64,000 bases of DNA from Heterobilharzia americana (taxonomy: Eukaryota; Platyhelminthes; Trematoda; Strigeidida; Schistosomatidae): NCBI GenBank assembly GCA_944470555.2, contig OX104134.1, positions 11,945,248 to 12,009,247 on the forward strand. The letters run 5' to 3'. Positions within the stretch are counted from its first letter, which is position 1; each line of letters opens with the position of its first letter. The position numbers were made by a program, and so were the translations under genes. Shown in pieces: positions 48,301-55,613 of the stretch. The notes beneath the pieces were generated by a model. That model saw only the letters and a list, made by a program, of their open reading frames with translations, was not told the DNA's origin and ran no database searches.

Positions 48301-50643
48301 AAGTCACTTTGGGAGTTGGAGCCGAACAAAGGAATAATGGTGATCACTTGCTAGAAGTGTGGTGAGTCAGTCAGACAGTCATGTATTGGTGGCTAGCACA
48401 AAGTGCGGCAATAGAGGGAGACATAGTGTGAGGTGGTGTTGGCGGAGATGAACTAAACAGTGGACACAGTTGGACGACATCGATATTACTTAATGCTGTG
48501 ACGGGTCGATGGAAAATGCTTTGACAGTTATCACGCGTTGGTTTGTACATGCTCATGTTTGGACGTGAACAGACAGGAAAAAGAGAGCAACAATACTATC
48601 GCAAGCGGGCTGGTCATTGTGGGTATTAATGCTACCTTGAGTGAGGAAGGAACTGGTTAGACTGTAGTCGGGACGGGACACGGTCACTTATCTGGAGGAA
48701 GCATGATGCCGTCTACAGTCTGCCTTGAAAACAGCGTTAAAGACTATAGGTGGCTCTGGAGAGAGTTTAGAATGTGTCAGTGGTTCTCATCAACGTCTGA
48801 GTTGATGAATGTGCATGAATCCATTCGTGTGGGCTCGGAGCATAATGGGTATGGGAAGCGACTCGAATATGGACTGGCAACAAGTTGACGTAATGACAGT
48901 GAGTACTAGTGGGGAGGGAAGACTGAGGACATTTAAGAGGTGGTAGTGATAGGTGACAGTCGACAGTTATTCAAACTTATCAACGGAACTAGCTTGAGAA
49001 GGTTCTGTGTATAGTTTGACTGACATCTATGTACTGTTTCCTTGCGTGTTGTCCTTCCGGATGCTAGATGTAAGACTGAGATAGGGTCTCCAACTGTTGT
49101 GGAATTTGAATAAGCTGTAAGTAACGTTGAACACAAGTAGGCAGCTGGGGCTGAGATATTTTCGCACAGTGGTTGAAAATTATTGATGGGGTTAGATGAA
49201 GTGTTAGCTAGCCTATGCTAGTAAAATACTATGTCCTCTGACTGCATTTACTCACTGGTTGTCCGAGTCATCAAGAAATGAGGTGACTCGAATTGTGATG
49301 ACCGCAAAGGTATGAGTATGACGAACATTGTGTCTGAGATTTTTATTCTGTACTAATTATATGTGTGAGGGAAGCTATGGTAATGGAGCATCGAGAACAG
49401 GAGGTTGGTGTAAAGTCTGTCTGTGTGTGTATCTTAACATTTTGGCGAGGTGGGAGGGCGTGGGTAAACCTTTGAGAAAATTCATGTTGTAATATGACCG
49501 AAGTTGTTACTGCTGGAAGTTGGTTTTTGGAGTGGTATTTGTAGGGTATATCGGCTATTAGTGTGTGTGATGCAGCACAGAATCTATGTCTGTATCACAA
49601 ACAAACCCACACATAATGATTGCCACATTGATAGTCCATCACTTTTGTTATTTCGCCGTCTTCTCGTGTTTTGGGAAAGTGCACTTGCGAAAGCTGCTGT
49701 TGCGTTCACAGTTCAGGTTATTGCAGCCGTCCATTGCTGAGGAACTCATGAAGATATATAGTCGAATTGTTTTCGACCTCAATGAAGTCACAAAATATGC
49801 TTTGACTGACTCACTCTCATAATATTTAGCGGGATATTCTTTTTTTTGTTCTTTCACTTTTTTATAAACTAACCTTCCTAGTGTTTTGTTTTTAAAATGG
49901 CATTCGTTCCACATAAAAAACTTAAGTAATTTGTATCACGCGATGCAATTGTTCGGTGTGGTGATTTTGAACACCTATTTTGTTTGTGTGCATTTTTTTT
50001 AACATTCCAAAAACTTATGCAACTTACTTTTCATCAGTCTTACTCCTCCTGTTATTAGTATTTAGGAACACACCGTGTATGGAAAATATCACAGTTGTAA
50101 ACGTAAAACGGAATCAGACGACTACCCTTGAAGTAATTTTAGTTTGATTATTGAATGACTTCGGTAGAGTAACATAAGATTACCCCTACAATGAAAGACG
50201 GAGGAATATAACGGGCAACTCATGCACGTGTTTATAAATGTTGAGTCAAATTTGAATATCTATTGGAATCATTTAACCCATATTCAAAATAGTTTTGATA
50301 GCATCTTCTGAGCACATTTTTTCTTTGCTTATCTTTTTAGCTAGGACAAACTCAAAAAGTAGATACTCCTGTTGTTAAGCGCAACAAGGGGAAAGGTAGA
50401 TCAAAACCCGGGCGCATTGAAGCAAAGAAGCAGAACATTCGTTTCGAGCGCAAGATGTTTACCATCAAAGAAGTTCTTGGTGTACGAGAAGCAGAGGAAA
50501 AGTTGAAACGAAAGTCTTCTGCCAAGAAAAACTATGTGGAAACCTTATGCAGACCAAGTGAAGCCTTAGTAACCAAGAAAAAGTTGGCTAAAAAGCGTCT
50601 AAAATCTGTTCTTGATGTACTGATACCGCCAAAAGAGTTTTGA
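22029..50643 (+). CDS. WDR46: WDR46 / Utp7 (BING4), U3 snoRNP small-subunit processome WD40 protein, 11 exons
   Basis: Exons: 22029-22037, 22073-22185, 22216-22294, 22333-22391, 22430-22534, 22563-22713, 22744-22979, 34533-34689, 41597-41896, 46493-46585, 50341-50643 (TGA). All introns are GT...AG and phases join without a break, giving about 534 residues (human protein about 610, yeast Utp7 about 554). Known role: a nucleolar scaffold of the 90S pre-ribosome needed for 18S rRNA maturation. Family hallmarks seen in order include ITQDDILKEVDI near residue 50, YGPYALDYSRNGR (75-87), YDNQGLEVHC, RMEFLPYHFLL, LKIWDLR, FCPYEDVLAIG, EPNYDALEENPF (BING4 C-terminal domain), and a Lys/Arg-rich tail. 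These match vertebrate and yeast orthologues motif by motif. The N-terminus before exon 2 is uncertain. An AATAAA lies 126 nt past the stop. Confidence 0.95.
24353..24380. repeat. (AT)14 microsatellite
   Basis: Uninterrupted alternating AT for 28 bp. Confidence 0.95.
24537..24750 (+). pseudogene. Family A LINE fragment, endonuclease part
   Basis: The + frame contains IPAERMDYGDRLLQLRSDKH, clearly related to IPAERTDNGDRLLQLCSDNR in the APE-type endonuclease of the family A ORF at 29838-32768. Only this portion is preserved before stops. Confidence 0.8.
24897..26173 (+). repeat. Left arm of 1,277-bp inverted duplication (in WDR46 intron 7)
   Basis: Reverse complement of 38830-40106, with coordinates summing to 65003 at both ends and a few compensating 1-nt indels (for example at 26144 versus 38868). 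Translated shadows are identical on both arms. Bases 24990-25490 are a degenerate family A C-terminus (CETWPSKMED, then RCLRSISR, SMKSLTVGLRRAR). The rest, 25490-26173, looks like a long 3' UTR, since part of it recurs at about 50991-51100. Confidence 0.9.
27940..28640 (-). pseudogene. Diverged RTE-like LINE fragment (linker to RT start)
   Basis: On the minus strand, RLKCWMDHFRKQLNQPTVP near 28270-28325 aligns with RLGRWAEHFEEQFNWPPAT of family A. FKNGLPNVCEISLLPAAHKI near 27995-28055 aligns with the FKKGEKSSCDNHRGISL block of the RT. Many stops and frameshifts. It is more diverged than other A fragments and is probably a separate family. Confidence 0.65.
29641..32790 (-). mobile_element. RTE-like LINE, family A copy 1 (nearly complete, in WDR46 intron 7)
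   Basis: Element on the minus strand, antisense to WDR46. It has a 976-codon open frame (29838-32768), a 3' UTR of about 180 bp and a TGA/ATC-repeat 3' tail at 29641-29660, as RTE elements have. It is almost identical to the truncated copy at 55614-57280: I saw only scattered single differences, for example near 29787 and 31229. This indicates recent mobility. The 5' end is approximate, and I could not find a convincing target-site duplication. Confidence 0.88.
29838..32768 (-). CDS. LINE ORF2-like protein: APE-type endonuclease plus reverse transcriptase
   Basis: Uninterrupted frame of 976 codons; the first codon shown is TTG, and the first ATG is nine codons in. Endonuclease motifs: SAYAPTD near residue 100, VVVAGDLNAQVG near 135, the IDHIAISH block near 210 and SDHALVRAR near 235. 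RT motifs: FKKGEKSSC near 515, VFLDLKAAFDSVDREV near 595, SGVRQGCPLSPFLFN near 650 and LEYADDIVLLG near 697 with the catalytic DD. A C-terminal domain follows (HRCLRSIGRIPW, then LRWLGHVLRMPS). The N-terminus is odd: a TGQ motif is followed almost at once by SIQDPSVV, and the catalytic Glu segment (usually SETR-like) is missing. RT looks intact; the endonuclease is probably defective. The enzyme copies its RNA into nicked chromosomal DNA. Confidence 0.9.
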   Translation of the reverse strand: MQTGQTNSMIVTNSIQDPSVVIHLTSPDQSGESAKFTLRVSGDSIASSRGLAGVGIALSTRAENSLLDWIPVDSRLCAMRLNGTVRTKRNSETRRCLFVISAYAPTDCSSDEVKDEFYHKLSNLLSKAKRSDVVVVAGDLNAQVGRLSEAERHLGGTFGIPAERTDNGDRLLQLCSDNRLFLASTNFRHKERHCLTWRPPSSTQRWTQIDHIAISHRWRGSVEDCRSFWSTCLDSDHALVRARICLRLNGRRKNLATKPLRVLLDNENTKAVFSEKLARQLSEQKTVTHPEEAWCHLQSTVKAALETVADSKIMAKKSQWISAASSKLMDARECIPAGSEYNEERAQLKNKLTKSLRNDREQWWAAKAKEMEKAAAIGNSRQLFRLIKETGGKWSTTVSEVIAEKDGSAIHSQGRRLGRWAEHFEEQFNWPPATIALPAIQSDPEWDIETGPPTLEEVEKAVGSLKRGRAAGPDGLPAEVYKNGGRVLLVRLTEVLASIWESNTIPSDWSKSLIIPVFKKGEKSSCDNHRGISLTNIVSKILSSIILRRLSGAREQQARENQAGFRPGRGCIDQIFTLRQVLEHRHAYRRPTIAVFLDLKAAFDSVDREVLWQCLSLKGVPSKYITLLKALYSNTCGHVRAYGELSRELYSSSGVRQGCPLSPFLFNFIIDILMEVSLSSPNYKDVDRTTGEFSLDLEYADDIVLLGEDADKMQSLLNTLSGNLRMFGMRFSPPKCKFLLQDWSSAVPRLTIESEVVECVDHFTYLGSRINSGGLVADEISARIQKARLAFANLRHLWRRRDIRLSIKGRVYCTAVRSVLLYGCETWPLKVEDMRRLQVFDHRCLRSIGRIPWCHHVSNAEVRCRVLGRRGKSVDEVVNLHRLRWLGHVLRMPSHRLPRHTMLAEVGSGWKKARGGQTKTWHQCMKSLTVGLSHVGRCRLGGWGPRDKRNQWLETLGDMAQNRSQWRRCIHTLSSS
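33040..33720 (-). pseudogene. Penelope-like element, reverse-transcriptase fragment
   Basis: On the minus strand near 33395-33465 the frame reads DKEKIGIQYVDDTFAILAED. YVDDTF is the catalytic box typical of Penelope-like RTs (LINEs usually have F/YADD). Flanking sequence carries many stops and frameshifts. The GIY-YIG domain is not visible here. Limits are approximate. Confidence 0.65.
34533..34689 (+). CDS. WDR46: WDR46 exon 8
   Basis: 157 nt, phase 2 in and phase 0 out, encoding about residues 251-303: YLATCGVDRKLKIWDLR and then IDFSQRGLLALGAANTVQ. This is a WD40 blade with the canonical D-x-K-x-x-x-WD ending. Human WDR46 has the equivalent YMATSGLDHQLKIFDLR. Skipping this exon would shift the frame. 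Complementary repeats in opposite orientation lie on both sides. Confidence 0.95.
35457..35545 (-). repeat. tRNA-derived SINE-like head (pol III A and B boxes)
   Basis: On the minus strand there is an A-box-like TGGTTAAGTAG (35521-35531 complement), and about 40 nt downstream a perfect B box GGTTCGATCC (35479-35488 complement). This spacing is tRNA-like, but no complete cloverleaf can be drawn. A tRNA-derived SINE or tRNA pseudogene is the likely source. Confidence 0.6.
35640..36970 (+). pseudogene. Family A LINE copy 3, RT to 3' end (broken)
   Basis: On the + strand the RT motifs are readable in pieces: LKAAFDPVDREVL near 35670-35710, SSGVRQGCPLSPFLFN near 35830-35880 and LEYADDIVVLGED near 35965-36005. 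C-terminal HRCLRSIGRIPW is near 36365-36400 and LRWLVHVLRMPS near 36495-36530. Stops and indels separate them. The 3' UTR ends with ATGTTGATTTTGATGGATGG near 36940-36965, the counterpart of the TGA-type tail. It is opposite in orientation to copy 1 in intron 7. Confidence 0.85.
38310..38815 (-). pseudogene. Family A fragment, 5'/endonuclease part
   Basis: Minus-strand counterpart of the fragment at 47877-48290 (+) and of 58889-59090 (-). The + strand shadow translations share YYQTREFSHFTHHSLHSNSN in all three places. On the coding strand, a degenerate NPSVVIHL start (near 38800) and the endonuclease region can be matched to family A copy 1. Confidence 0.75.
38830..40106 (-). repeat. Right arm of 1,277-bp inverted duplication (in WDR46 intron 8)
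   Basis: Reverse complement of 24897-26173. The inner edge at 38830 begins CATGACCTGATATTTCCC and the outer edge at 40106 lies inside a family A remnant that continues to about 40760. As in the 3.9-kb duplication, one breakpoint therefore falls within a LINE. Confidence 0.9.
39520..40760 (-). pseudogene. Family A LINE copy 4, RT to C-terminus (degenerate)
   Basis: On the minus strand the remains run from the RT palm entry (near 40690-40740, matching the SGAREQQARENQAGFRP region) to the C-terminal domain and the end near 39520. Stops and indels are frequent. Part of it (39520-40106) is duplicated in inverse orientation at 24897-25490. Confidence 0.8.
41597..41896 (+). CDS. WDR46: WDR46 exon 9 (BING4 C-terminal domain)
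   Basis: 300 nt, phase 0 on both sides, encoding about residues 304-403. Conserved BING4CT blocks: AYLSHYAVHPVHRVRFCPYE, VLAIGSSTGISSILCPGSAE, PNYDALEENPF, and KRYRQEREVKRLLDK. Yeast Utp7 has YDALELNPF and RQEQEVRTLLNK at the same place. The acceptor choice (GAAG|GTGTTACG) is supported by phase but has a weak tract. Confidence 0.95.
42512..43600 (+). pseudogene. Ty3/gypsy-type LTR retrotransposon relic: RNase H end and integrase
   Basis: On the + strand a fragment starting at 42512 (DKWRTYLLRCRF) and LREYAFTIGHIPGNEIVTVD near 42626-42690 match the end of gypsy RT/RNase H (consensus like LQEYDFxIxYxPGKxNxVADALSR). Integrase pieces follow: a zinc-finger-like HTGIARTKGLLRQS near 43018-43060, LWTVDTKLPF near 43185-43215, ILTDDDPYFESKVFKF near 43363-43410, and HPQIKGLTEGN near 43448-43485 (family consensus YHPQTNGLxER). 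Numerous stops; no LTRs found. It is a dead internal fragment in the same direction as WDR46. Confidence 0.72.
43660..44640 (-). pseudogene. Penelope-like element relic with GIY-YIG endonuclease
   Basis: The minus-strand frame 44084-44422 encodes 112 residues with YRFSCSCGARYIGCSMRLLS, then RVQEHYPKSL and IIEHIVNTSH. In Penelope-like elements the C-terminal GIY-YIG nuclease has the pattern C-x-C-x-A-x-YIG-x-T-x-R-x-L-x-x-R-x-x-EH; here the Cys pair, ARYIG, Arg and EH are kept. The domain makes the nick used for integration. Sequence at 43690-43790 recurs at 47236-47310, suggesting a shared 3' region. RT is absent, so the element is dead. Confidence 0.75.
45006..46429 (-). mobile_element. RTE-like LINE, family B copy 3 (5'-truncated, in WDR46 intron 9)
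   Basis: Minus-strand copy almost identical to copies 1 and 2 over the RT half. The AAT-type tail is at 45013-45031 and the 5' truncation at about 46420. AACCTTT at 45006-45012 recurs at 46423-46429 and may be a short target-site duplication. Seven pentanucleotide units (about 45951-45986) instead of eight restore one frame across the RT palm, giving a 209-codon open frame (45576-46205), still with FGDD and no upstream domains. Confidence 0.85.
46493..46585 (+). CDS. WDR46: WDR46 exon 10
   Basis: 93 nt (31 codons), phase 0 on both sides: IPYTMISLKSIVGEV and then EDILEEWEKKKAAL. It aligns with human VPAELICLDPRALAEVD...LEQGKKEQIERL. Its acceptor is only 72 nt from the end of an inserted LINE. 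Because it is a multiple of three, skipping would keep the frame. Confidence 0.88.
47130..47870 (-). pseudogene. Penelope-like element relic, C-terminal part
   Basis: The minus-strand frame 47608-47865 contains VLEHLVNFGHKA, SLNVIYRVRWNSSEGVRLRQ and YVQSL. It is colinear with IIEHIVNTSH, SLKVIYGVKRNFPKAVCLRI and IVQPL of the GIY-YIG relic at 44084-44422. The YIG part is lost. The 3' region near 47236-47310 resembles 43690-43790. Confidence 0.65.
47877..49130 (+). pseudogene. Family A LINE copy 5, endonuclease and linker (degenerate)
   Basis: On the + strand a degenerate NPSVVIHL block (near 47886) is followed by pieces matching CAVRLN, then DVIVVTGNCHDQV (near 48247-48285; compare DVVVVAGDLNAQV) and GDHLLE. 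A region near 48705-48890 matches the linker of family A (LQSTVKAALE ... CIPAGSEYN). Many stops. It is complementary to the fragment at 38310-38815 in intron 8. Confidence 0.75.
50341..50643 (+). CDS. WDR46: WDR46 exon 11 (C-terminal basic tail, stop TGA)
   Basis: 303 nt, phase 0, 100 codons plus TGA at 50641-50643. The sequence is strongly Lys/Arg-rich (KRNKGKGRSKPGRIEAKKQN, then KKKLAKKRLKS), like the tails of WDR46 and Utp7, which carry nucleolar localisation and pre-rRNA contacts. No membrane or signal features. Confidence 0.93.
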   Translation, partial: LGQTQKVDTPVVKRNKGKGRSKPGRIEAKKQNIRFERKMFTIKEVLGVREAEEKLKRKSSAKKNYVETLCRPSEALVTKKKLAKKRLKSVLDVLIPPKEF

Positions 50644-50768
50644 TCGTTTTCAGTCATATCAATTTGCCCTACCACAGTTCGCAGTTCATCTGTTTTCAAG
50701 TGTAACTTAATTTTCTGTGGTTCGTAATCCACCCAGTGTTTCTTCTATCAGGATAGAAATGAATTTTA

Positions 50769-50774
50769 AATAAA
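50769..50774 (+). terminator. WDR46: Polyadenylation signal AATAAA of WDR46
   Basis: Canonical AATAAA 126 nt after the stop codon, followed by T-rich sequence. This is a fitting distance for a short 3' UTR. Confidence 0.7.
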
Positions 50775-50990
50775 TACTGAACATTAAGTTGACCTTTCAG
50801 TGCTTGACAGTTTTATTACTGTGATTAAATGAAGCAATAATGTACAGATTGTATTCACTAAAAATGGAAAATAAAAATTATTATTATTAATAATTTCTGT
50901 ACAGTATGTGCAGACCGCTCTTACAACCTGCTTTTTATACAACGTGGCTGACTGACAAGTCAACGCAGAGCCTCGCACACATGTGCATCA

Positions 50991-51470
50991 GCTTAAGTTG
51001 CCATACTTTACAGTAGTACACAAAAAAGAGCTGAATAGAAAAGGAGTGATATCAAAGTAGATAAAGTAGTGTGTGAGGATAAAAAATATGAAGATAACGG
51101 TTAGTGCCAATATTCAAGCTTAAGAGGATGATAAGGAGTGAATATATCTGCCCCATTGTGACTGGTTTTCAACCATGTCACCAAGAATCATCAATGACTG
51201 ATTTCTTTCTTCTTGATGACCCTAATCAGATTGTTTTCGTTTATCCACACGGCTCAGACCAACAATTAGGGGCTTTATTGACTGGTGCCGCCGTAAACCC
51301 TCTCTCAACGTTATCCAACTCCCCCTAACATGGGACATTGAGGTAGGTGGTGGCTCAGCATGCGCAGTACCTGTTGAAGCCATCCCAACCGTTGTAGGTT
51401 CAAAACCTCATCAATCAACCTGCCTATTTTGCCTAGTACCCTTCGTCTTACCTCAACATCATAAAATATG
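50991..51470 (-). pseudogene. Family A LINE copy 6, C-terminus and long 3' UTR (degenerate)
   Basis: Bases 50991-51100 resemble 39388-39500 (3' UTR of the subfamily in the inverted arms), and 51120-51470 read as the minus-strand C-terminal region (equivalents of HIDWCMKSL..., HRLRWL). Stops and indels throughout. Confidence 0.7.
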
Positions 51471-51609
51471 ATGTACGTTTTTATAAAAGGAGGCTTTTAA
51501 ACCTTTGCTATATTTCTCTACACTAACGAATAATACGAGGTCTTAGTTTTGTCTAAATCTGATAACTACTTAGATGTGATTGGGTCTTATTTATCACACA
51601 GTGAAAATT

Positions 51610-52960
51610 CATTTTGCGGTGTTAAACAGGTTATAAAGAGTTTCATGTCAGTTTGTTTGTTGGATATTCAACACAGTGAAACAGTATTACTTACTGGATG
51701 ATGTTTGAACGGGTTTCGTTTTCTATCAAAGGAGACTCCAAAATTTTCCGATCCTGTTTGTTTAGTTCTTTCTCTTCATTTATACAATGGGTAGTAGCAT
51801 TTTCCAAATGTCTGGATTAGATATTCAAAGTATTCGATGTTAGTTCGATAAAAAAAGCTTAGGTTTTTAATATCTCCTTGGACTCTGATAAGTTACTTTC
51901 TAGGGTTGTCCCTCTGTCTCATCTTGACGTGTGATTGATCACATTACTATAGTTGAGCTTTTTCCAATTCGCCTTATTTTACTCGCGTCTACTATTCAAG
52001 ATTGAGTCAAGCTTTGTATTCTGTTATTCTATTTGGAAGTTTGTCGAGATTTTAAGTTGGTACTCACCATAGATTGGGATCATTTAGAGAAGTGTTGGAA
52101 ACCTGGGAGCACTGGATAGCTGTTTCGTCCTAGTGTGGGACTCCTTAGTAAACTTATTGTACACAGATGACATAGCCAGTGGTGTTAGGTGAAGACACTA
52201 ACAGGATGCAGAGTATTCTGTACACGTTTGGTGATACTTCGATAAGGTTTGTGGTGCGTTTCTCACTATCTAGGTACAAATTGTTGCTTCCCGATTGATG
52301 TGCATTGTCGAGTGGTGTAAGAGAGAGTAGGGAGTGAAATGGCTGACCAGTTTATTGATTTCGGAAGTTTGATGAGATGTTGTATACCAGTCACCGACAA
52401 AATTTCTACAAATACCAGTGAGGTCTGAGCAAGGTGGCTTGATATAAATCCCCATTAAATATTTTTTCTCCGTTTCCCGCAATGTGGTACGTCGTTATTA
52501 TTTGATTTTATTTCGACGGGATTTTAGTTCTCATATCCACATTAAAGTAATCATACTTCTTTAAAACTTCACTTGTTTTGATGGCATTAACATATTTTAC
52601 ATGGTTCAGTGTTGATCCTATGATCCTGAATTCCGTAATCAATGTCTACTTTACCCTTACCGTATTGGAATTTAGAATCCCCACCCGATCCCTTCTTGTA
52701 TGAATGTGAGTCAGTGTCCACATAGCCGAGTTTTTCTCCAAACTACTTATCTTATTGGGTTCTATTTTATCCGGAAGTTTTAGGGCAAAACGTTTTTTTC
52801 TCTTAGTAAGTCTGTAGGTTTTAATGACACCCTAATGCCAGGATCGCTACGTAAAATTTCTGATATGCTTTCTTGATATGGCAATTCCGCTAACGCACAA
52901 CTAGTGTCAGGTCGGACCTGTCAAATTTAGCAATTGCTATACTATTATCAACCTCGCTTG
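51610..52960 (-). pseudogene. Penelope-like relic similar to that at 60000-61720, interrupted
   Basis: Stretches near 51640-51830 and 52710-52800 are recognisably similar to 60000-60170 and 60318-60390 on the same strand. The second element carries Penelope-like RT C-terminal residues. A family A piece sits inside (52141-52383). Coding content is no longer legible. Confidence 0.45.
52141..52383 (+). repeat. Family A RT fragment, inverted match of 58186-58428
   Basis: On the + strand a YTDDIA-type box (about 52164-52182) followed by GEDTNRMQSIL matches YADDIVLLGEDADKMQSLL of family A. Coordinates pair with 58186-58428 at a sum of 110569, with a few percent mismatch. Confidence 0.8.
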
Positions 52961-55598
52961 GTTACCTAGTTACTAGATGGTCCTAAGACCTGGTAAAGAG
53001 GGAAGGTTGGGCATAGGACTAGCAACCCTACCCCGTTAATCCAATCCAATCACTAGAGAAACTTCTAAGCACAAAGAAAATATACAAAATAAAAACAAAC
53101 TTATTCCTCACAGGAATCGGAGAGATGAAATGACGCCGGTTGGTGAAAGCCTTCGGAAAGCCAGTCGGCCGATTTGTCTTCTCTCTCTTGATGAAAGCAA
53201 AAGTAAACATGGAGTCATAGTATGCCCGCAATATGTTTGAAGCTGGCTGGCAAGGCTGGCCAGATTTCAAAAGAGATGAGAAGGTATGGAATAGAACTGC
53301 TAGGAATCTGCGAGACCAGATGGAATGGAAGTGGACTCTCCAAACTGTCAACTGGGGAGTCAATAATCTAATGCGATGTTGACACCTAGATGACAACCAC
53401 GAGCACACTGAGTTTTCGGGTGGCTATCATGACGTCGCCAAGAACATCGAAGGCTCTCTCTCATGCAGTGAGAACCAATCTCCTCCTGCAGGATCACAGT
53501 CATGACACCAAGATTCAACTCAAAAGGAAGGAAAGTCGCAATCATTCAATGCTACGAGCCAACAAATAATGCAGATGAAGAAAAGAAGGAGGAATTCTAC
53601 AGACAATTGCAATCAGTAATGGACAAGACCCCACCCTAGTTGGCGACATCAAAATTCTAATGGGTGACATGAATGCCAAACTGGGAGCAGACAACACAGG
53701 AAGAGAACAGAACTCATCATGGATCGAGAAGCACTCGATGAAATGAATGAGAGCGGAGAACTGTTTGGAGAGTTCTGCGCATTTAACGATTTGGTGATTG
53801 GAGGCGAGGCAGTGTGTACAAACACGAGGATATTCACAAGGCAGAGACATAGATTCCACCAGGTGAACACACTAAAAATCAAATTGACTTCATCTCAATC
53901 TCAAGAAAGTGGAGACACAGTCTACTGGACACAAGATCAAGAAGGGGAGCAGAAGTAGGCTCAGACCACTGTCTAGTTCAGGGAACCTTCCAAATCAAGT
54001 TGAAGGCCTTCACAGGCCACAGAACTACAAGTGAGGACAAGCCCTCCGACGATAGTCGTAGTCCTGTACTCCAAAAGGCTACTGAAATGCTGGAAAGCAG
54101 CGGTGTCAGATAGAATCCTGCTAGAGGCACCGAGAACAGACGCAGGGACAGCAGCGGACATGCTCACACCACTGTTGCAGATGGTCTTGAATTAAGGGAA
54201 GGGGCTACCTTGTCAAAGTTCCAAAGAAGGGAGACCTAAGCCTTTGCAAGAACTGGCGCGGAGTCATACTACATTACTGTCAACCCCAAGCAAAATATTA
54301 GGCCGCATCATCGTGAACCGACTGAAGGATGTGCTGGATTCAAAATTACGACCGAAACAGGCTGGATTCAGGAAGTACAAATTATGTGCGGATCAAATTG
54401 CAACGCTTTGCATCATCATAGAACAGATTATAGAATGGCAGTCAACTCTACTTCAACTTCATCGACTTTGAAAAGGCCGTCGACGGCGTCGACCGAGAAG
54501 TAATTTAGCATCTGCTCCAACACTACGGAACACCGCAGACCTTTATCAGCCTCATCAAACAACTATATGAAGATGCCACGTGCCAAGTAATTTACAATAG
54601 GAAGCTCAGTGATGCTTTGAAGTGAAGACAGGAGTAAGACAAGGCTGTCTGCTATTACTGATGATCTACCTGATTGTAATGGGCTAGGTCATGCAGCAAA
54701 CCGTGAGGAGCGAGAAGAGGGGGATACGCTGGGCCGGGAAAACGATCCTAGATGATTTGGATTTCGCCGATGACTGTCTAATGTCGCACAAACTCGAAGA
54801 ACTACAGGAGGAAACTAACCAGTTTGCAGAAGAGGCGGTGAAGGAAGACGGGACTTCAAGTGAACGTAGAGAAGACAGTGGTGATGAAGATACCCAACCA
54901 CCACCACTAACAACAACAGCAACAAGCTTCAATCACCATCAACGGGAGAAACTTAAACGAAGTTGCCTTTTTCACCTATCTGGCTAAGCAGCATCGTTTC
55001 AACTACAGGTGGCACAGACGAGGACGTCAAAGCCCAGCCAGGGTCGGAAAAGTAAGACAGACGTTCATTAACCTGAAATCAGTGTGGAGATCTGCATTCA
55101 GCATGTGGAACAAGATGCAGATTTTCAAGTCAGTGCTCCTATATGGTTGAGAGACTTGATGCGTTACGAAAAGTATTTCCAACAAACTACAGACATTCAT
55201 CAACAACTGCCTACGCTGGCTCGTTACTGAAGATCAGATGGCCAGAAAGAATAAGCAACAAGGAACTCTGGCTGGCTGGCTGGCAACGAACCACCCAAGA
55301 ACCCATCGCTCAACAAACATTCAGAAAGAAGTGGAGATGGATTGGGCATGTACTGAAAAGACCATTCGGGGACATCATGCGTCAGGCCAGGGACTCGGGT
55401 GGAACCCAGATGGGAAACGTCGAGTTGGGCGTCCGAGGCAAGGATGTCATGGAGGAGATGGTGTGAGGAAGAAATGAGAGCTTGTGGGCAGTTGTGGAGC
55501 CAGGTTCATAAGATAGCAGAGAACAGAGTGGAATGGAGACGTGCTATTGAAGCCCTACATTTCACTAAGAACCCAAGTTACAAATAATAATTATATAA
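52951..55598 (+). mobile_element. RTE-like LINE, family B copy 4 (mosaic)
   Basis: Bases 52951 to about 54015 match copy 1 almost exactly (same stops; only a few changes, for example 53192 and 53885). At about 54016 the sequence jumps to the equivalent of copy-1 position ~9050. From there to the end it differs substantially from copy 1 and is less decayed in places, for example GRIIVNRLKDVLDSKLRPKQ near 54300-54360, a block copy 1 has lost. RT residues include FEKAVDGVDREV and a FADD box near 54758-54775. Frameshifts and stops remain. The 3' end is a degenerate AAT tail at 55581-55600. Confidence 0.83.
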
Positions 55599-55613
55599 TA
55601 ACACTATTATCAT
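55599..55613. repeat. Target-site duplication (left) of family A copy 2
   Basis: TAACACTATTATCAT here is repeated exactly at 57281-57295, flanking the inserted LINE on both sides. Confidence 0.85.

Larger units (their letters stand above)
46586..50340 (+). other. WDR46: WDR46 intron 10 (3,755 nt)
   Basis: Donor GTAAGT at 46586; acceptor ATCTTTTTAG ending at 50340, phase 0. It contains a Penelope-like relic (-) and a family A relic (+). The remainder, including 49130-50340, shows nothing I recognise. Confidence 0.9.

Noticed and set aside
7409..55587. Idea that the repeated short ORFs on both strands form a novel multi-gene cassette
   Set aside because: All are explained as pieces or shadows of broken RTE-like LINE copies, with shared stops and microsatellite tails.
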